Made by a program: the position numbers and the translations under genes. Shown piece by piece: positions 40,382 through 50,707 of a stretch of 64,000 bases of DNA (the first letter of the stretch is position 1; each line of letters opens with the position of its first letter). Below the pieces are notes generated by a model. The model was not told the origin of the DNA and did not search any database. It was given only the letters and a program-made list of their open reading frames with translations. Location: positions 2,479,580 to 2,543,579 of the forward strand of contig NZ_AP023054.1 of assembly GCF_019703835.1 (NCBI RefSeq). The letters are read 5' to 3'. The stretch comes from Thaumasiovibrio subtropicus. Lineage in GTDB: Bacteria > Pseudomonadota > Gammaproteobacteria > Enterobacterales > Vibrionaceae.

Positions 40382-42664
40382 TTAACCATGTGCTGGTTGA
40401 AGATCGGTATTGAAGTCAAACTTCAGCTCACCGTTGGCCACATCCACTTTGATTGTGCCACCTTTTGTGAGGCACCCAAACAAGAGCTCGTTCGCCAAAG
40501 GTTTCTTCAAGTGCTCTTGGATAACGCGAGCCATTGGACGCGCTCCCATTGCCTTATCGTAACCTTTCATCGACAACCAATGACGTGCCTCAGCAGACAC
40601 TTCCATTGACACACCTTTCGAGTCCAATTGCGCTTGCAGCTCAACAATAAACTTGTCGACCACTTGAATAATCACTTCCGGCTCTAGATGGTTGAACCAA
40701 ATGATGTTATCTAAACGGTTTCGGAACTCTGGGGTAAAGACTTTCTTAATTTCCGCCATCGCATCATGACTATGATCCTGTTGAATCAAACCGATCGACT
40801 TACGCACAGTCTCTGTCACGCCCGCATTGGTGGTCATCACAAAGATAACATTACGGAAATCCGCTTTACGGCCATTGTTGTCTGTTAACGTACCGTTATC
40901 CATCACTTGCAACAGCAAATTAAAGACATCGGGATGCGCTTTTTCAATCTCGTCGAGTAGCACAACAGAGTGTGGTGATTTAATTACCGCATCTGTCAAT
41001 AGCCCGCCTTGGTCATAACCCACATAACCTGGAGGTGCACCAATCAAACGAGATACCGTATGACGCTCCATGTACTCAGACATATCAAAACGGAGTAGAT
41101 CAATCCCGAGCGTGCGAGCCAATTGGACTGTCACCTCAGTTTTACCTACCCCTGTCGGACCCGCAAACAAGAATGAACCCACAGGTTTGTTATCGGCACC
41201 CAGCCCAGCTCGACTAAGCTTGATCGCCTGACACAGCACCTCAATCGCTTCATCTTGTCCGAACACCAACATCTTCAGACGCTCATCGAGATGCTCTAAA
41301 ACCTCTTTGTCTGATGAGGAGACCGACTTCTCTGGTATACGCGCCATCTTGGCAATCATTGCCTCGATGTCAGAGACATTAACCGTTTTTTTACGCTTGC
41401 TGGCTGGCGCGAGGCGACAGCGCGCACCCGCTTCATCAATCACGTCAATCGCTTTGTCAGGGAGATGGCGCTCATTGATGTATTTCGCCGATAGCTCCAC
41501 CGCTGCACGAATCGCTGTGCTGGTATAACGTACCTCATGGTGGGCTTCATATTTAGGTTTCAGACCGAGTAAAATCTTGGTCGTATCATCAAGAGAAGGC
41601 TCTACCACATCAATTTTCTGGAAACGACGTGCCAACGCACGCTCTTTTTCAAAAATAGCGCCATACTCTTGATATGTTGTCGAACCAATGCAACGCAGTT
41701 TACCGCTGCTCAGTAACGGCTTAATTAAGTTTGCCGCATCGACTTGCCCACCTGATGCTGCACCCGCACCAATAATGGTATGAATCTCATCGATGAACAG
41801 AATCGCGTGGTCTTCTTTTTCCAACTGCTTCAAGATGGTTTTAAAGCGCTTCTCAAAATCACCGCGGTACTTGGTTCCGGCTAAAAGTGAGCCAATATCG
41901 AGTGAATAGATAACGCAATCTTGAATCACATCAGGCACTTCACCTTCAATAATTCGCCAGGCTAACCCTTCGGCGATGGCTGTCTTACCCACACCCGCTT
42001 CACCAACAAGTAACGGGTTGTTTTTACGTCGACGACACAGTACTTGAACGGTACGTTCTAGTTCTTTGTCACGGCCAATAAGAGGATCAATACCGCCAGA
42101 TTTAGCAAGTTGGTTGAGGTTGGTTGCGAAATTTTCTAAACGTTCTTCACCTTGCGGCTCCGCCGCTTGGCTTTCGTTAATCGAGTCATTCGTACGAGAG
42201 ACATCATCATTGCTACTGCTGCTAGAATCAGACTTCACCGTACCATGTGATATAAAGTTAACGACATCTAAACGGCTAATGTCATTCTTCTTCAGAAGAT
42301 AAGCCGCATGAGATTCTTGCTCGCTGAAAATGGCAACCAACACATTGGCACCTGTCACTTCATTACGTCCAGAAGACTGGACATGAAAGACAGCACGCTG
42401 CAAAACACGTTGGAAACTCAGTGTTGGTTGAGTCTCACGAGACTCATCATCAGCAGGAATCAAAGGTGTGGTTTGATCAATGAAGGAGTCAAGTTCCCGC
42501 TTCAATACTTCCAAGTTCGCCCGGCAGGCCAATAACGCTTCTTGAGCCGCGGCATTATCTAAGAGCGCCAGCAGAAGATGTTCCACCGTCATGAACTCAT
42601 GGCGCTTCTCGCGAGCTCTGGCAAAGGCACTGTTCAAACTCGCTTCTAGCTCTTTGTTCAGCAT
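40382..42664 (-). CDS. clpA: ATP-dependent Clp protease, ATPase subunit ClpA
   Basis: A 760-residue hexameric AAA+ unfoldase that feeds substrates to ClpP. Clp-N domain 1-140, first AAA module with Walker [14 protein letters not shown] and Walker [17 protein letters not shown], second module with [15 protein letters not shown] and [15 protein letters not shown] Ser-rich acidic linker lies near residue 150 ([10 protein letters not shown]). It is 38 bases downstream of clpS on the same strand, the usual clpS-clpA pair. ClpS binds the N-domain and steers ClpAP to N-degrons. Confidence 0.97.
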   Translation of the reverse strand: MLNKELEASLNSAFARAREKRHEFMTVEHLLLALLDNAAAQEALLACRANLEVLKRELDSFIDQTTPLIPADDESRETQPTLSFQRVLQRAVFHVQSSGRNEVTGANVLVAIFSEQESHAAYLLKKNDISRLDVVNFISHGTVKSDSSSSSNDDVSRTNDSINESQAAEPQGEERLENFATNLNQLAKSGGIDPLIGRDKELERTVQVLCRRRKNNPLLVGEAGVGKTAIAEGLAWRIIEGEVPDVIQDCVIYSLDIGSLLAGTKYRGDFEKRFKTILKQLEKEDHAILFIDEIHTIIGAGAASGGQVDAANLIKPLLSSGKLRCIGSTTYQEYGAIFEKERALARRFQKIDVVEPSLDDTTKILLGLKPKYEAHHEVRYTSTAIRAAVELSAKYINERHLPDKAIDVIDEAGARCRLAPASKRKKTVNVSDIEAMIAKMARIPEKSVSSSDKEVLEHLDERLKMLVFGQDEAIEVLCQAIKLSRAGLGADNKPVGSFLFAGPTGVGKTEVTVQLARTLGIDLLRFDMSEYMERHTVSRLIGAPPGYVGYDQGGLLTDAVIKSPHSVVLLDEIEKAHPDVFNLLLQVMDNGTLTDNNGRKADFRNVIFVMTTNAGVTETVRKSIGLIQQDHSHDAMAEIKKVFTPEFRNRLDNIIWFNHLEPEVIIQVVDKFIVELQAQLDSKGVSMEVSAEARHWLSMKGYDKAMGARPMARVIQEHLKKPLANELLFGCLTKGGTIKVDVANGELKFDFNTDLQPAHG

Positions 42665-42702
42665 AAAAAACCTCCCCTAATCGCTACAACATGTACTGAA
42701 AA

Positions 42703-43023
42703 TTATGCTTTTTCCATGGTACACAGCAAAGGATGCTCGTTTTCGCGAGCATACATATTAATCTGAGCGACCTTGGTTTCAGCAACTTCAGCAGTAAACA
42801 GTCCACATACCGCTTTTCCTTCGTAGTGAACTGTCAGCATCAACTGCGTCGCTTTATCTACATCCATAGAAAAGAATCGCTGTAACACTTCTATCACAAA
42901 TTCCATCGGCGTGTAATCATCATTGTTCAGAATCACCTTATACATAGCAGGTGGTGAAACCTTAGTCTCTTCTTTTTCAACGACTTCCGCGTCTGGAATT
43001 ACCCATTCGTACAATTTGCTCAT
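42703..43023 (-). CDS. clpS: ClpA adaptor protein ClpS
   Basis: 106 residues; recognises N-degrons (Leu, Phe, Tyr, Trp) and delivers them to ClpAP. The core [19 protein letters not shown] contains the residues of the binding pocket, followed by [21 protein letters not shown], matching E. coli. The N-terminal flexible tail is present. It is transcribed away from cspD. Confidence 0.97.
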   Translation of the reverse strand: MSKLYEWVIPDAEVVEKEETKVSPPAMYKVILNNDDYTPMEFVIEVLQRFFSMDVDKATQLMLTVHYEGKAVCGLFTAEVAETKVAQINMYARENEHPLLCTMEKA

Positions 43024-43240
43024 AGTTTTATCTTAGTCATTTGTTATGTTGCGCGCTACATAAAGTTGTGTGACATGCGTGGTTTTTATGTACTTGTTAT
43101 CATATGCACTTGACTGTCTAAATGTTTTTACTAAAGTGTAACTGGTAGTAGGTAAAACTGCATTACTTGCAGGTATCATATAGCAGCCTAAACTTAAGAT
43201 ACCTGCTTTTGGAACTGATATGCGACGAGGGATGTATAGC
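43024..43240. promoter_or_regulatory. Divergent clpS/cspD control region with inverted repeat
   Basis: 217 bases between the two starts. GCAGGTATC (43169-43177) and GATACCTGC (43198-43206) form a perfect 9-bp inverted repeat with a 20-base gap, followed by TTTTGG, 34 bases ahead of the cspD start. It may be an operator or a hairpin in the cspD leader. Confidence 0.5.
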
Positions 43241-43462
43241 ATGGCTACAGGTACAGTTAAATGGTTCAATAACGCAAAAGGCTTCGGTTTTATTTGCCCT
43301 GAAGAGGGTGAGGGCGATATCTTTGCTCACTATTCGACTATCCAGATGGAAGGATATCGCACATTGAAAGCTGGACAACAAGTGAACTACGAGGTTCAGG
43401 CGGGTCCAAAAGGGTTTCATGCGAGTGAAATCGTTCCAGTTGAGTCAGATCAGGCAAAGTAA
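43241..43462 (+). CDS. cspD: Cold-shock-like protein CspD
   Basis: A 73-residue single-domain OB-fold protein that binds single-stranded DNA/RNA; CspD inhibits replication in stationary phase in E. coli. Features are GTVKWFNNAKGFGFICPE (RNP1-like), GDIFAHYSTIQMEGYRTLKA with RNP2-like start, and a C-terminal acidic tail VPVESDQAK. The ATG at 43241 has GAGGGA upstream; the frame from 43220 would add seven unneeded residues. The location next to clpS-clpA matches E. coli. Confidence 0.95.
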   Translation: MATGTVKWFNNAKGFGFICPEEGEGDIFAHYSTIQMEGYRTLKAGQQVNYEVQAGPKGFHASEIVPVESDQAK

Positions 43463-43491
43463 CTGCAGACACAAAGCGTTAGTTGGTGAAT

Positions 43492-43521
43492 AAAGGGCGA
43501 AACATGTTTTTCGCCTTTTTT
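43492..43521 (+). terminator. Terminator of cspD
   Basis: AAAGGGCGAAA pairs with TTTCGCCTTT around a CATGT loop and runs into six T, 30 bases after the stop. Confidence 0.85.
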
Positions 43522-43726
43522 AGTACCCGTATTCCATTGGCATGTTGCCGCAATCATTCAGTGTTGTCTTTCTACAACAATCAAGCCCCGCAATTGTATG
43601 CCTTCATGCCCAATACAAGCAATCAAACCGAGCAAAATTGTTCTGAGCTGTTGTAAACACACTTCTTTCTACTATTCCCAAGCCACCTCAAGATGCTTAA
43701 GTATATAACTACTTGTTAATAGTACA

Positions 43727-43756
43727 AAAAAAGCCCAGCCGAAGCTGAGCTCTTTG
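43727..43756 (-). terminator. Terminator of icd
   Basis: On the minus strand AGCTCAGC pairs with GCTGGGCT (one G-U) around TTCG, then seven T. It starts about 30 bases after the icd stop. Confidence 0.88.
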
Positions 43757-43786
43757 TTTCTATTACTTTCCGAAGAAAAGTAAGGC

Positions 43787-45037
43787 TTACATTTGATCGA
43801 TCATGTCTTGAGCGAACTCAGAACACTTACGCAATGTCGCACCGTCCATTAGACGTTCGAAATCGTAAGTCACTGTCTTGTTGCTAATCGCTTTTTCCAT
43901 TGACTCAATGATCAAGTCAGCCGCTTCCGTCCAACCAAGGTGACGAAGCATCATTTCCGCTGACAGGATCAGTGAACCTGGGTTAACTTTATCTTGGCCT
44001 GCGTACTTAGGTGCAGTACCGTGTGTCGCTTCAAACAGTGCCACACCATCACCGATGTTTGCACCTGGTGCGATACCAATACCACCCACCTGTGCAGCAA
44101 GTGCATCAGAGATGTAGTCACCATTCAGGTTCATGGTCGCAATAACATCATACTCTGCTGGGCGAAGGAGGATCTGCTGAAGGAATGCGTCAGCGATGCT
44201 ATCTTTGATAACAATCTCTTTGCCGGTGTTAGGATTCTTCAACGTCATCCATGGGCCACCATCAAGTAGCTCAGCACCAAACTCAGCCGCAACTTCATAA
44301 CCCCAATCTTTAAATGCACCTTCGGTAAACTTCATGATGTTACCTTTGTGCACAAGCGTTAGTGAGTCACGATCGTTGTCGATAGTGTATTGTAGCGCTG
44401 CACGAACAAGACGCTTAGTGCCTTCTTCAGAAACAGGCTTGATACCTACACCACACTGTTGCGGGAAACGGATCTTAGTTGCACCCATCTCATCTTGTAG
44501 GAACTTGATGACTTTATCGGCTTCAGCAGTACCTGCCTTAAACTCAACACCTGCGTAGATATCTTCTGAGTTCTCACGGTAGATAACCATGTCTGTCAGT
44601 TCAGGTTGTTTCAGTGGGCTTGGTACACCTTCAAAGTAACGTACTGGGCGTGCACAAATGTACAAGTCCAGCTCTTGGCGAAGTGCAACGTTTAGAGAAC
44701 GAATACCACCGCCAACTGGCGTAGTCAGAGGACCTTTGATCGCTACTTTGTAATCGCGGATAAACTCAAGTGTTTCTTGAGGCAACCAAGCATCGTCACC
44801 GTAAATCTGAGTCGATTTTTCACCCGTGTAGATTTCCATCCACGAGATTTTACGTTCGTTGTTGTAAGCCTTTGCAACCGCTGCGTCGACAACGTTGATC
44901 ATTGCTGGGGATACGTCAACACCGATGCCGTCACCTTCGATGTAGGGAATGATAGGGTTATTTGGGACAACTAATTTACCTTCAGCATCCAGGCTGATTT
45001 TCTGACCTTCGGCTGGTACAACTACTTTACTATCCAT
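43787..45037 (-). CDS. icd: Isocitrate dehydrogenase (NADP+)
   Basis: TCA-cycle enzyme, 416 residues as in E. coli. Key parts are [17 protein letters not shown], the loop [20 protein letters not shown] with the Ser that AceK phosphorylates in E. coli, [13 protein letters not shown], the metal-binding Asp region [15 protein letters not shown], and the NADP-binding [19 protein letters not shown]. It is divergent from rluE with about 140 bases between, the same pairing as in E. coli. Confidence 0.97.
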   Translation of the reverse strand: MDSKVVVPAEGQKISLDAEGKLVVPNNPIIPYIEGDGIGVDVSPAMINVVDAAVAKAYNNERKISWMEIYTGEKSTQIYGDDAWLPQETLEFIRDYKVAIKGPLTTPVGGGIRSLNVALRQELDLYICARPVRYFEGVPSPLKQPELTDMVIYRENSEDIYAGVEFKAGTAEADKVIKFLQDEMGATKIRFPQQCGVGIKPVSEEGTKRLVRAALQYTIDNDRDSLTLVHKGNIMKFTEGAFKDWGYEVAAEFGAELLDGGPWMTLKNPNTGKEIVIKDSIADAFLQQILLRPAEYDVIATMNLNGDYISDALAAQVGGIGIAPGANIGDGVALFEATHGTAPKYAGQDKVNPGSLILSAEMMLRHLGWTEAADLIIESMEKAISNKTVTYDFERLMDGATLRKCSEFAQDMIDQM

Positions 45038-45180
45038 TTAAATCTCCTAGTGTCCATTTGTTATCTTTTTGTAAGAGGCGGGCAAATCATACTGGAAATT
45101 CTTTCCGCGCGCCAACACTACCACTTTCTTGTATAATGGAGATCGCGTTATTGACTATTTCCCTTGTCGTATAGAAAGTT

Positions 45181-46017
45181 ATGAAAACATCCTCGCCTTC
45201 ACGGCCCGCATTGTCGCATAAAAAGCCGCGCCGTACATCCCGTCAGCGTTCAAATCCACGCCGGCCTCAAGGGCCGACCAAAGTCATACTCTTTAACAAA
45301 CCTTACAATGTATTGACACAATTCAGTGGTGAAGAGAATGATCGTACGCTTGCGGAATTTATCCCTATAAAAGACATCTATCCTGCAGGAAGATTAGATA
45401 AAGACAGCGAAGGTCTTTTAGTACTCACTAATGACGGCGTTTTACAGGCTCGTCTCACTCAGCCGTCTTCAAAGAAAGAAAAAACGTACTGGGTACAAGT
45501 CGAAGGCGAAGTAACTGAGGATGCCATTCAGCAACTTTGCAACGGCGTTACACTCAAGGATGGTCCGACACTACCCGCCAAGGTCGTGAAGATGGAAAGC
45601 CCATCTATTTGGGATAGAGTACCACCGGTGAGAGAGAGGAAATCAATCCCAACCACTTGGCTCTCCATCACACTTCAGGAAGGCCGAAATCGCCAAGTCC
45701 GTCGTATGACGGCTCATGTGGGTTTTCCGACACTGCGCTTAATCCGCTATAAAATGGCTGATTGGACAATCGATAACCTTGCACCCGGCGAGTGGCGTGA
45801 AGTTGACGCCCCTTCTGTCGCGCCAACGACCAAAAACGCAGCATATAGTACTAATCGTGATGATGAGACCCACCGCGCCCGTCGCCCAAAACGGAACACC
45901 CATCGCCAAAGTAAGTTATCGAATAAGTCACGCGATACGAACAAGCCTCACGATGAAAAGCGTCATCGCAATGGCTCCGCTGCTGGGTCGAATCGTATTC
46001 AGAAGTGGCGACCTTAA
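45181..46017 (+). CDS. rluE: 23S rRNA pseudouridine synthase E (RsuA family)
   Basis: Makes pseudouridine at 2457 of 23S rRNA in E. coli. 278 residues. The core runs from [20 protein letters not shown] through the catalytic Asp in [17 protein letters not shown] to [20 protein letters not shown]. It has a basic N-terminal arm of about 30 residues (many Arg, Pro, Ser) and a C-terminal tail of about 70 residues rich in Asn, Lys, Arg and His, which the E. coli enzyme (217 residues) lacks. The tail probably contacts RNA. The gene is divergent from icd. Confidence 0.93.
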   Translation: MKTSSPSRPALSHKKPRRTSRQRSNPRRPQGPTKVILFNKPYNVLTQFSGEENDRTLAEFIPIKDIYPAGRLDKDSEGLLVLTNDGVLQARLTQPSSKKEKTYWVQVEGEVTEDAIQQLCNGVTLKDGPTLPAKVVKMESPSIWDRVPPVRERKSIPTTWLSITLQEGRNRQVRRMTAHVGFPTLRLIRYKMADWTIDNLAPGEWREVDAPSVAPTTKNAAYSTNRDDETHRARRPKRNTHRQSKLSNKSRDTNKPHDEKRHRNGSAAGSNRIQKWRP

Positions 46018-46045
46018 ACGAAAGACAGTGCCCCTCAAAAAAACA

Positions 46046-46098
46046 CTGCCATTTTCAGTTAGAACTGGTATAGTCCCGCCCAAAGCAAACGTTTGCGT
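46046..46098 (+). promoter_or_regulatory. Candidate PurR-controlled promoter ahead of mnmA-hflD-purB
   Basis: The box AAGCAAACGTTTGCGT (46083-46098) matches the PurR operator ACGCAAACGTTTGCGT at 15 of 16 positions. A promoter-like CTGCCA (46046-46051), 17 bases, TATAGT (46069-46074) precedes it, so the operator would cover the start point. PurR represses purine genes when hypoxanthine or guanine is plentiful, and purB lies two genes downstream. A second -10-like TACAAT occurs at 46193-46198 without a good -35. Confidence 0.75.
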
Positions 46099-46235
46099 CA
46101 CGATAACGACGCCGATTTCACTAAAGTCGACCCACAGATAGGCTAGCGACGAGATAGCAAATTTGCAGCTATCTCCCCTTTCGCTTATTTGCTACAATTC
46201 CGCTTTGGTTTTAACTTGCTTACTTGTAGAGAACT

Positions 46236-47342
46236 ATGTCAGACAACAGCCAGAAAAAAGTCATTGTCGGAATGTCCGGCGGCGTTGATTCTTCCGTTTC
46301 AGCTTACCTGTTATTACAACAGGGTTATCAGGTCGAAGGCCTGTTTATGAAAAACTGGGAAGAAGATGACAATGAAGAATACTGTGCGGCCGCGGAAGAT
46401 TTGGCCGATGCACAAGCTGTGTGTGATAAGTTAGGGATTCACTTGCACACTATCAATTTTGCTGCAGAGTACTGGGACAATGTCTTTGAGTACTTTTTAG
46501 CAGAATACAAGGCAGGCCGGACGCCGAACCCCGATATTCTTTGTAATAAAGAGATCAAGTTCAAAGCATTTTTAGAGTTTGCGGATGAGGTGCTTGAGGC
46601 CGATTACATCGCAATGGGCCATTACGTGCGACGCTCTTTCCCTACTCAAGCAGGTGAAAAGGCGCAAATGCTACGTGGTGTCGATGGGAATAAAGATCAG
46701 AGCTACTTCCTCTATACGCTGAGCCATGATCAAGTCGCTCGCAGTCTATTCCCTGTTGGTGAATTAGAAAAACCGGAAGTACGACGCATTGCAGAAGAGC
46801 AAGGTCTAGTCACGGCGGATAAGAAAGACTCCACAGGGATCTGTTTTATCGGTGAACGTAAATTCACAGACTTCCTGAAGAAGTACTTGCCAGCGCAACC
46901 CGGCCCAATAGAAACGGCCGAGGGGGAAGTCATTGGTGAGCATCAGGGCCTAATGTACCACACGCTAGGGCAGCGAAAAGGTCTGCATATTGGCGGCATG
47001 AAAGACCGCAGTGAAGACCCTTGGTACGTCGTTGACAAAGACGTTGAGCGCAACGTCTTGGTTGTCGGTCAGGGTAAAAACCATCCTCGCCTTCAATCAA
47101 ATGGACTCATTGCAGGCCAACTTCACTGGGTTGACCGCCAAGCAATAACAGAGCCTGTGACCTGTACGGTAAAAACTCGCTACCGTCAGCAAGATATCGC
47201 CTGTACCATCATTCCTATTGATGATGAGAACATCAAAGTGGTCTTTGATGAGCCACAGATTGCAGTGACACCAGGTCAATCCGCTGTCTTCTATAAAGAG
47301 TCAGTGTGCCTTGGTGGCGGTATCATAGAGCAGCGCTTTTAA
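46236..47342 (+). CDS. mnmA: tRNA-specific 2-thiouridylase MnmA
   Basis: Adds sulfur to U34 of tRNA-Lys, -Glu and -Gln, using ATP and sulfur relayed from IscS/Tus. 368 residues: P-loop [15 protein letters not shown], active-site Cys in [15 protein letters not shown] and second Cys in [12 protein letters not shown], the tRNA-binding [13 protein letters not shown], and the C-terminal beta domain. It sits 218 bases after rluE; E. coli has nudJ in this gap, absent here. The next gene, hflD, starts 14 bases after the stop behind AAAGGAG. Confidence 0.97.
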   Translation: MSDNSQKKVIVGMSGGVDSSVSAYLLLQQGYQVEGLFMKNWEEDDNEEYCAAAEDLADAQAVCDKLGIHLHTINFAAEYWDNVFEYFLAEYKAGRTPNPDILCNKEIKFKAFLEFADEVLEADYIAMGHYVRRSFPTQAGEKAQMLRGVDGNKDQSYFLYTLSHDQVARSLFPVGELEKPEVRRIAEEQGLVTADKKDSTGICFIGERKFTDFLKKYLPAQPGPIETAEGEVIGEHQGLMYHTLGQRKGLHIGGMKDRSEDPWYVVDKDVERNVLVVGQGKNHPRLQSNGLIAGQLHWVDRQAITEPVTCTVKTRYRQQDIACTIIPIDDENIKVVFDEPQIAVTPGQSAVFYKESVCLGGGIIEQRF

Positions 47343-47356
47343 AGGAGTACCTTAAC

Positions 47357-47977
47357 GTGGCTTACACCAATTATGACAGAACCCTGGCCTTTGCTGGTCT
47401 CTGTCAAGCCATCAAACTCGTTCAACAAATCGCCCGGGATGGGCGATGTGATGACGAACAGCTCGATGCTTGTCTTCGTAGCATTCTTACCGTCAATGCA
47501 GACTCAACGCTGGCGGTGTATGACAATAACGAAGCGAGCTTGACGCTGGGTCTAAAAGCCATCGTAAACGACTTTGATAACAGCCCAACCGGGGCAGAGA
47601 TGACACGTTACGCCGTCAGCTTACTTGCATTAGCGAAGAAGCTGACTCATCGACAAGATGCGCTATCTCAGCTCAGTGATCGACTAGAAACCATCACGCG
47701 TCAAGTCGAACATTACGCCTTGATAGAAACACAAATGCTCAACAACTTGGCAGACATATACTTAGATGTCATTAGTCCAATAGGGCCAAGAATCCAAGTA
47801 ACAGGGGCGCCCGGGCAGTTGCAAGTTCCACTCGTACAACACAAAGTGCGTTCACTGCTCCTCGCGGGTATTCGTAGCGCCATCTTGTGGCAGCAAGTCG
47901 GTGGAAAACGTCGTCATATTGTTTTCGGCCGCAAAAGTATGGTCGAACAAGCGAAAACTATTTTGGCGAGAAACTGA
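47357..47977 (+). CDS. hflD: High-frequency lysogenization protein HflD homolog
   Basis: Inner-membrane-associated helical protein, known in E. coli for binding lambda CII; its normal role is unclear. The 206-residue form starts at the GTG at 47357, nine bases after AAGGAG, and homology to E. coli HflD begins at this point (NYDRTLAFAGLCQAIKLVQ). The longer frame from 47306 overlaps mnmA without homology. Also visible are SPIGPRIQVTGAPGQLQVP and LLAGIRSAILWQQVGGKRRH. It lies between mnmA and purB, as in E. coli. Confidence 0.95.
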   Translation: MAYTNYDRTLAFAGLCQAIKLVQQIARDGRCDDEQLDACLRSILTVNADSTLAVYDNNEASLTLGLKAIVNDFDNSPTGAEMTRYAVSLLALAKKLTHRQDALSQLSDRLETITRQVEHYALIETQMLNNLADIYLDVISPIGPRIQVTGAPGQLQVPLVQHKVRSLLLAGIRSAILWQQVGGKRRHIVFGRKSMVEQAKTILARN

Positions 47978-48013
47978 GTCACGTCGGCTGAGTTTCTCGC
48001 ATTAAGCAACGAA

Positions 48014-48042
48014 TTTTGAGGCTCTAGCGCCTCAATGTTTTA
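48014..48042 (+). terminator. Weak hairpin between hflD and purB
   Basis: TTGAGGC (48016-48022) pairs with GCCTCAA (48029-48035) and is followed by a TGTTTTA tail. It may reduce but need not stop transcription into purB, 42 bases before the purB start. Confidence 0.4.
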
Positions 48043-48043
48043 A

Positions 48044-49444
<1,401 letters not shown>

Positions 49445-49461
49445 TCGTTACGCTTTATTTG

Positions 49462-49490
49462 AAAGGCTTGCTTCGGCAAGCCTTTTTTGT
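49462..49490 (+). terminator. Terminator of purB
   Basis: AAGGCTTGC and GCAAGCCTT pair around TTCG, followed by six T. Confidence 0.93.
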
Positions 49491-49555
49491 TTTCCGCACG
49501 ACAATCTTCTGTTGCTACTGTAAGATGCATGAAAATTTGTCAAAGGATGCCGACC

Positions 49556-50650
49556 ATGAAATTGACCTTCGACTTTCAAGGCTTTCTCAATACTCACTGG
49601 CGCCAACAGCCCGCACATGTGGCCGGGGCCATCAGTCCATTTACTAACCCGCTATCTCCCGATGAACTGGCAGGTCTTGCTGTTGAAGAGATGATTGGCT
49701 CTCAGCTTATTATTTCTGACGGTCACGAAGTAGAGATGCGCAGCGGTCCCATCGATTTCGATAGCTTACCTGCGAGTGCGGCCCTTTCACTGACCGTCAA
49801 TGCGGCTGACCATTGGCATGGTGAACTTACCCCATTGCGCGCATTGTTCAATGCCTTCCCTCAGTGGCTTTTTACTCACCTCCACGCCAACTATGAAATG
49901 GCAGGGATACATCATCAGCCCAATAGCAGTGATCACGATTTATTGATCGTTCAAGGCAGTGGTGAGCGCGAATGGCAGATTGCCCCCCACAATTGGCAAG
50001 AGAACAACGCTGAGCCTCAGCGTTTCACATTGCATAGCGGCGATATTCTCTACATCCCCGCAGGGTTTTATAGCAAGCCCAATACTGACTCGGAGAGTAT
50101 GAGTTACATCTTAACCATCAGGTCGCCTGCTGCTTCTGAAATGTTCTCTCACTTAGGGAGCCACCTGCTGCACAGTGAAGATGCTGACGCGGCAACACCG
50201 CTCCATCAAATCACGCTACAAGATCAGCCTGCAGCCATTTCCGCCGATGACTTTGCCAAGTTCGAAGATCACTTGCGCCACACCTTGGAGCAGACCGACT
50301 TGTTGAAAACCTGGATGGGTGAATACCTTAGCCAACCAGCGTATGAGCTGGATGTGATGTCAGCCGAACCACCATGGCAGCTTTCTGAAGTAAGGGATTT
50401 TCTCGATAAGGGGGGAGTGCTTTGCAAAGTGGCAGGGCTAAAGACACTCTACCACACCGATCGACCAGAGCAGGTTTTCGTCAATGGTGAGAGTTTCACG
50501 TTACCTTCTGATGTCGACACACTCAGTCAGGTCGTGTGTAATCAATCTACTCTTACTGCCACGCAGCTAGGCGCGCTAATAGACCACCCGGCTGTGCTTG
50601 CCTTTTTAACCGAAATGGCAAACCTGGGGTATTGGTACCCTAACGAATAG
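49556..50650 (+). CDS. RoxA/YcfD-like cupin protein, iron ligands not conserved
   Basis: By eye it aligns over its length with the E. coli ribosomal L16 Arg hydroxylase RoxA (YcfD): FLNTHWRQQPAHVAG, NPLSPDELAGLAVEE, LIVQGSGEREW, SGDILYIPAGF, the C-terminal winged-helix part and the final GYWYPNE. The 2-oxoglutarate/Fe(II) triad of RoxA is HxD plus a later His. Here the HLD position reads HHQ (with a four-residue insertion next to it) and GFPH reads GFYS, so the Asp and the second His seem lost. It is probably not an active hydroxylase; it may be a binding protein or a decaying gene. The frame is intact. 364 residues from the ATG at 49556 (AAAGGA eight bases upstream); the longer frame to 49487 overlaps the purB terminator. 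Confidence 0.8.
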   Translation: MKLTFDFQGFLNTHWRQQPAHVAGAISPFTNPLSPDELAGLAVEEMIGSQLIISDGHEVEMRSGPIDFDSLPASAALSLTVNAADHWHGELTPLRALFNAFPQWLFTHLHANYEMAGIHHQPNSSDHDLLIVQGSGEREWQIAPHNWQENNAEPQRFTLHSGDILYIPAGFYSKPNTDSESMSYILTIRSPAASEMFSHLGSHLLHSEDADAATPLHQITLQDQPAAISADDFAKFEDHLRHTLEQTDLLKTWMGEYLSQPAYELDVMSAEPPWQLSEVRDFLDKGGVLCKVAGLKTLYHTDRPEQVFVNGESFTLPSDVDTLSQVVCNQSTLTATQLGALIDHPAVLAFLTEMANLGYWYPNE

Positions 50651-50652
50651 AC

Positions 50653-50680
50653 AAAGGGGATGCATCGCATCCCCTTTTTA
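50653..50680. terminator. Bidirectional terminator between the RoxA-like gene and the chemoreceptor
   Basis: AAGGGGATGC and GCATCCCCTT pair around ATC; the plus strand runs into T residues. Confidence 0.85.
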
Positions 50681-50707
50681 ATCCACTCCACCGACTAAGC
50701 CGACTGT

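Noticed and set aside
46021..46056. Terminator for rluE (CAGTG/CACTG)
   Set aside because: The stem is only five bases with no T-run.
49556..50650. Calling this gene an active L16 hydroxylase (roxA)
   Set aside because: Two of the three iron-ligand positions do not hold His/Asp in an eye alignment with E. coli RoxA.
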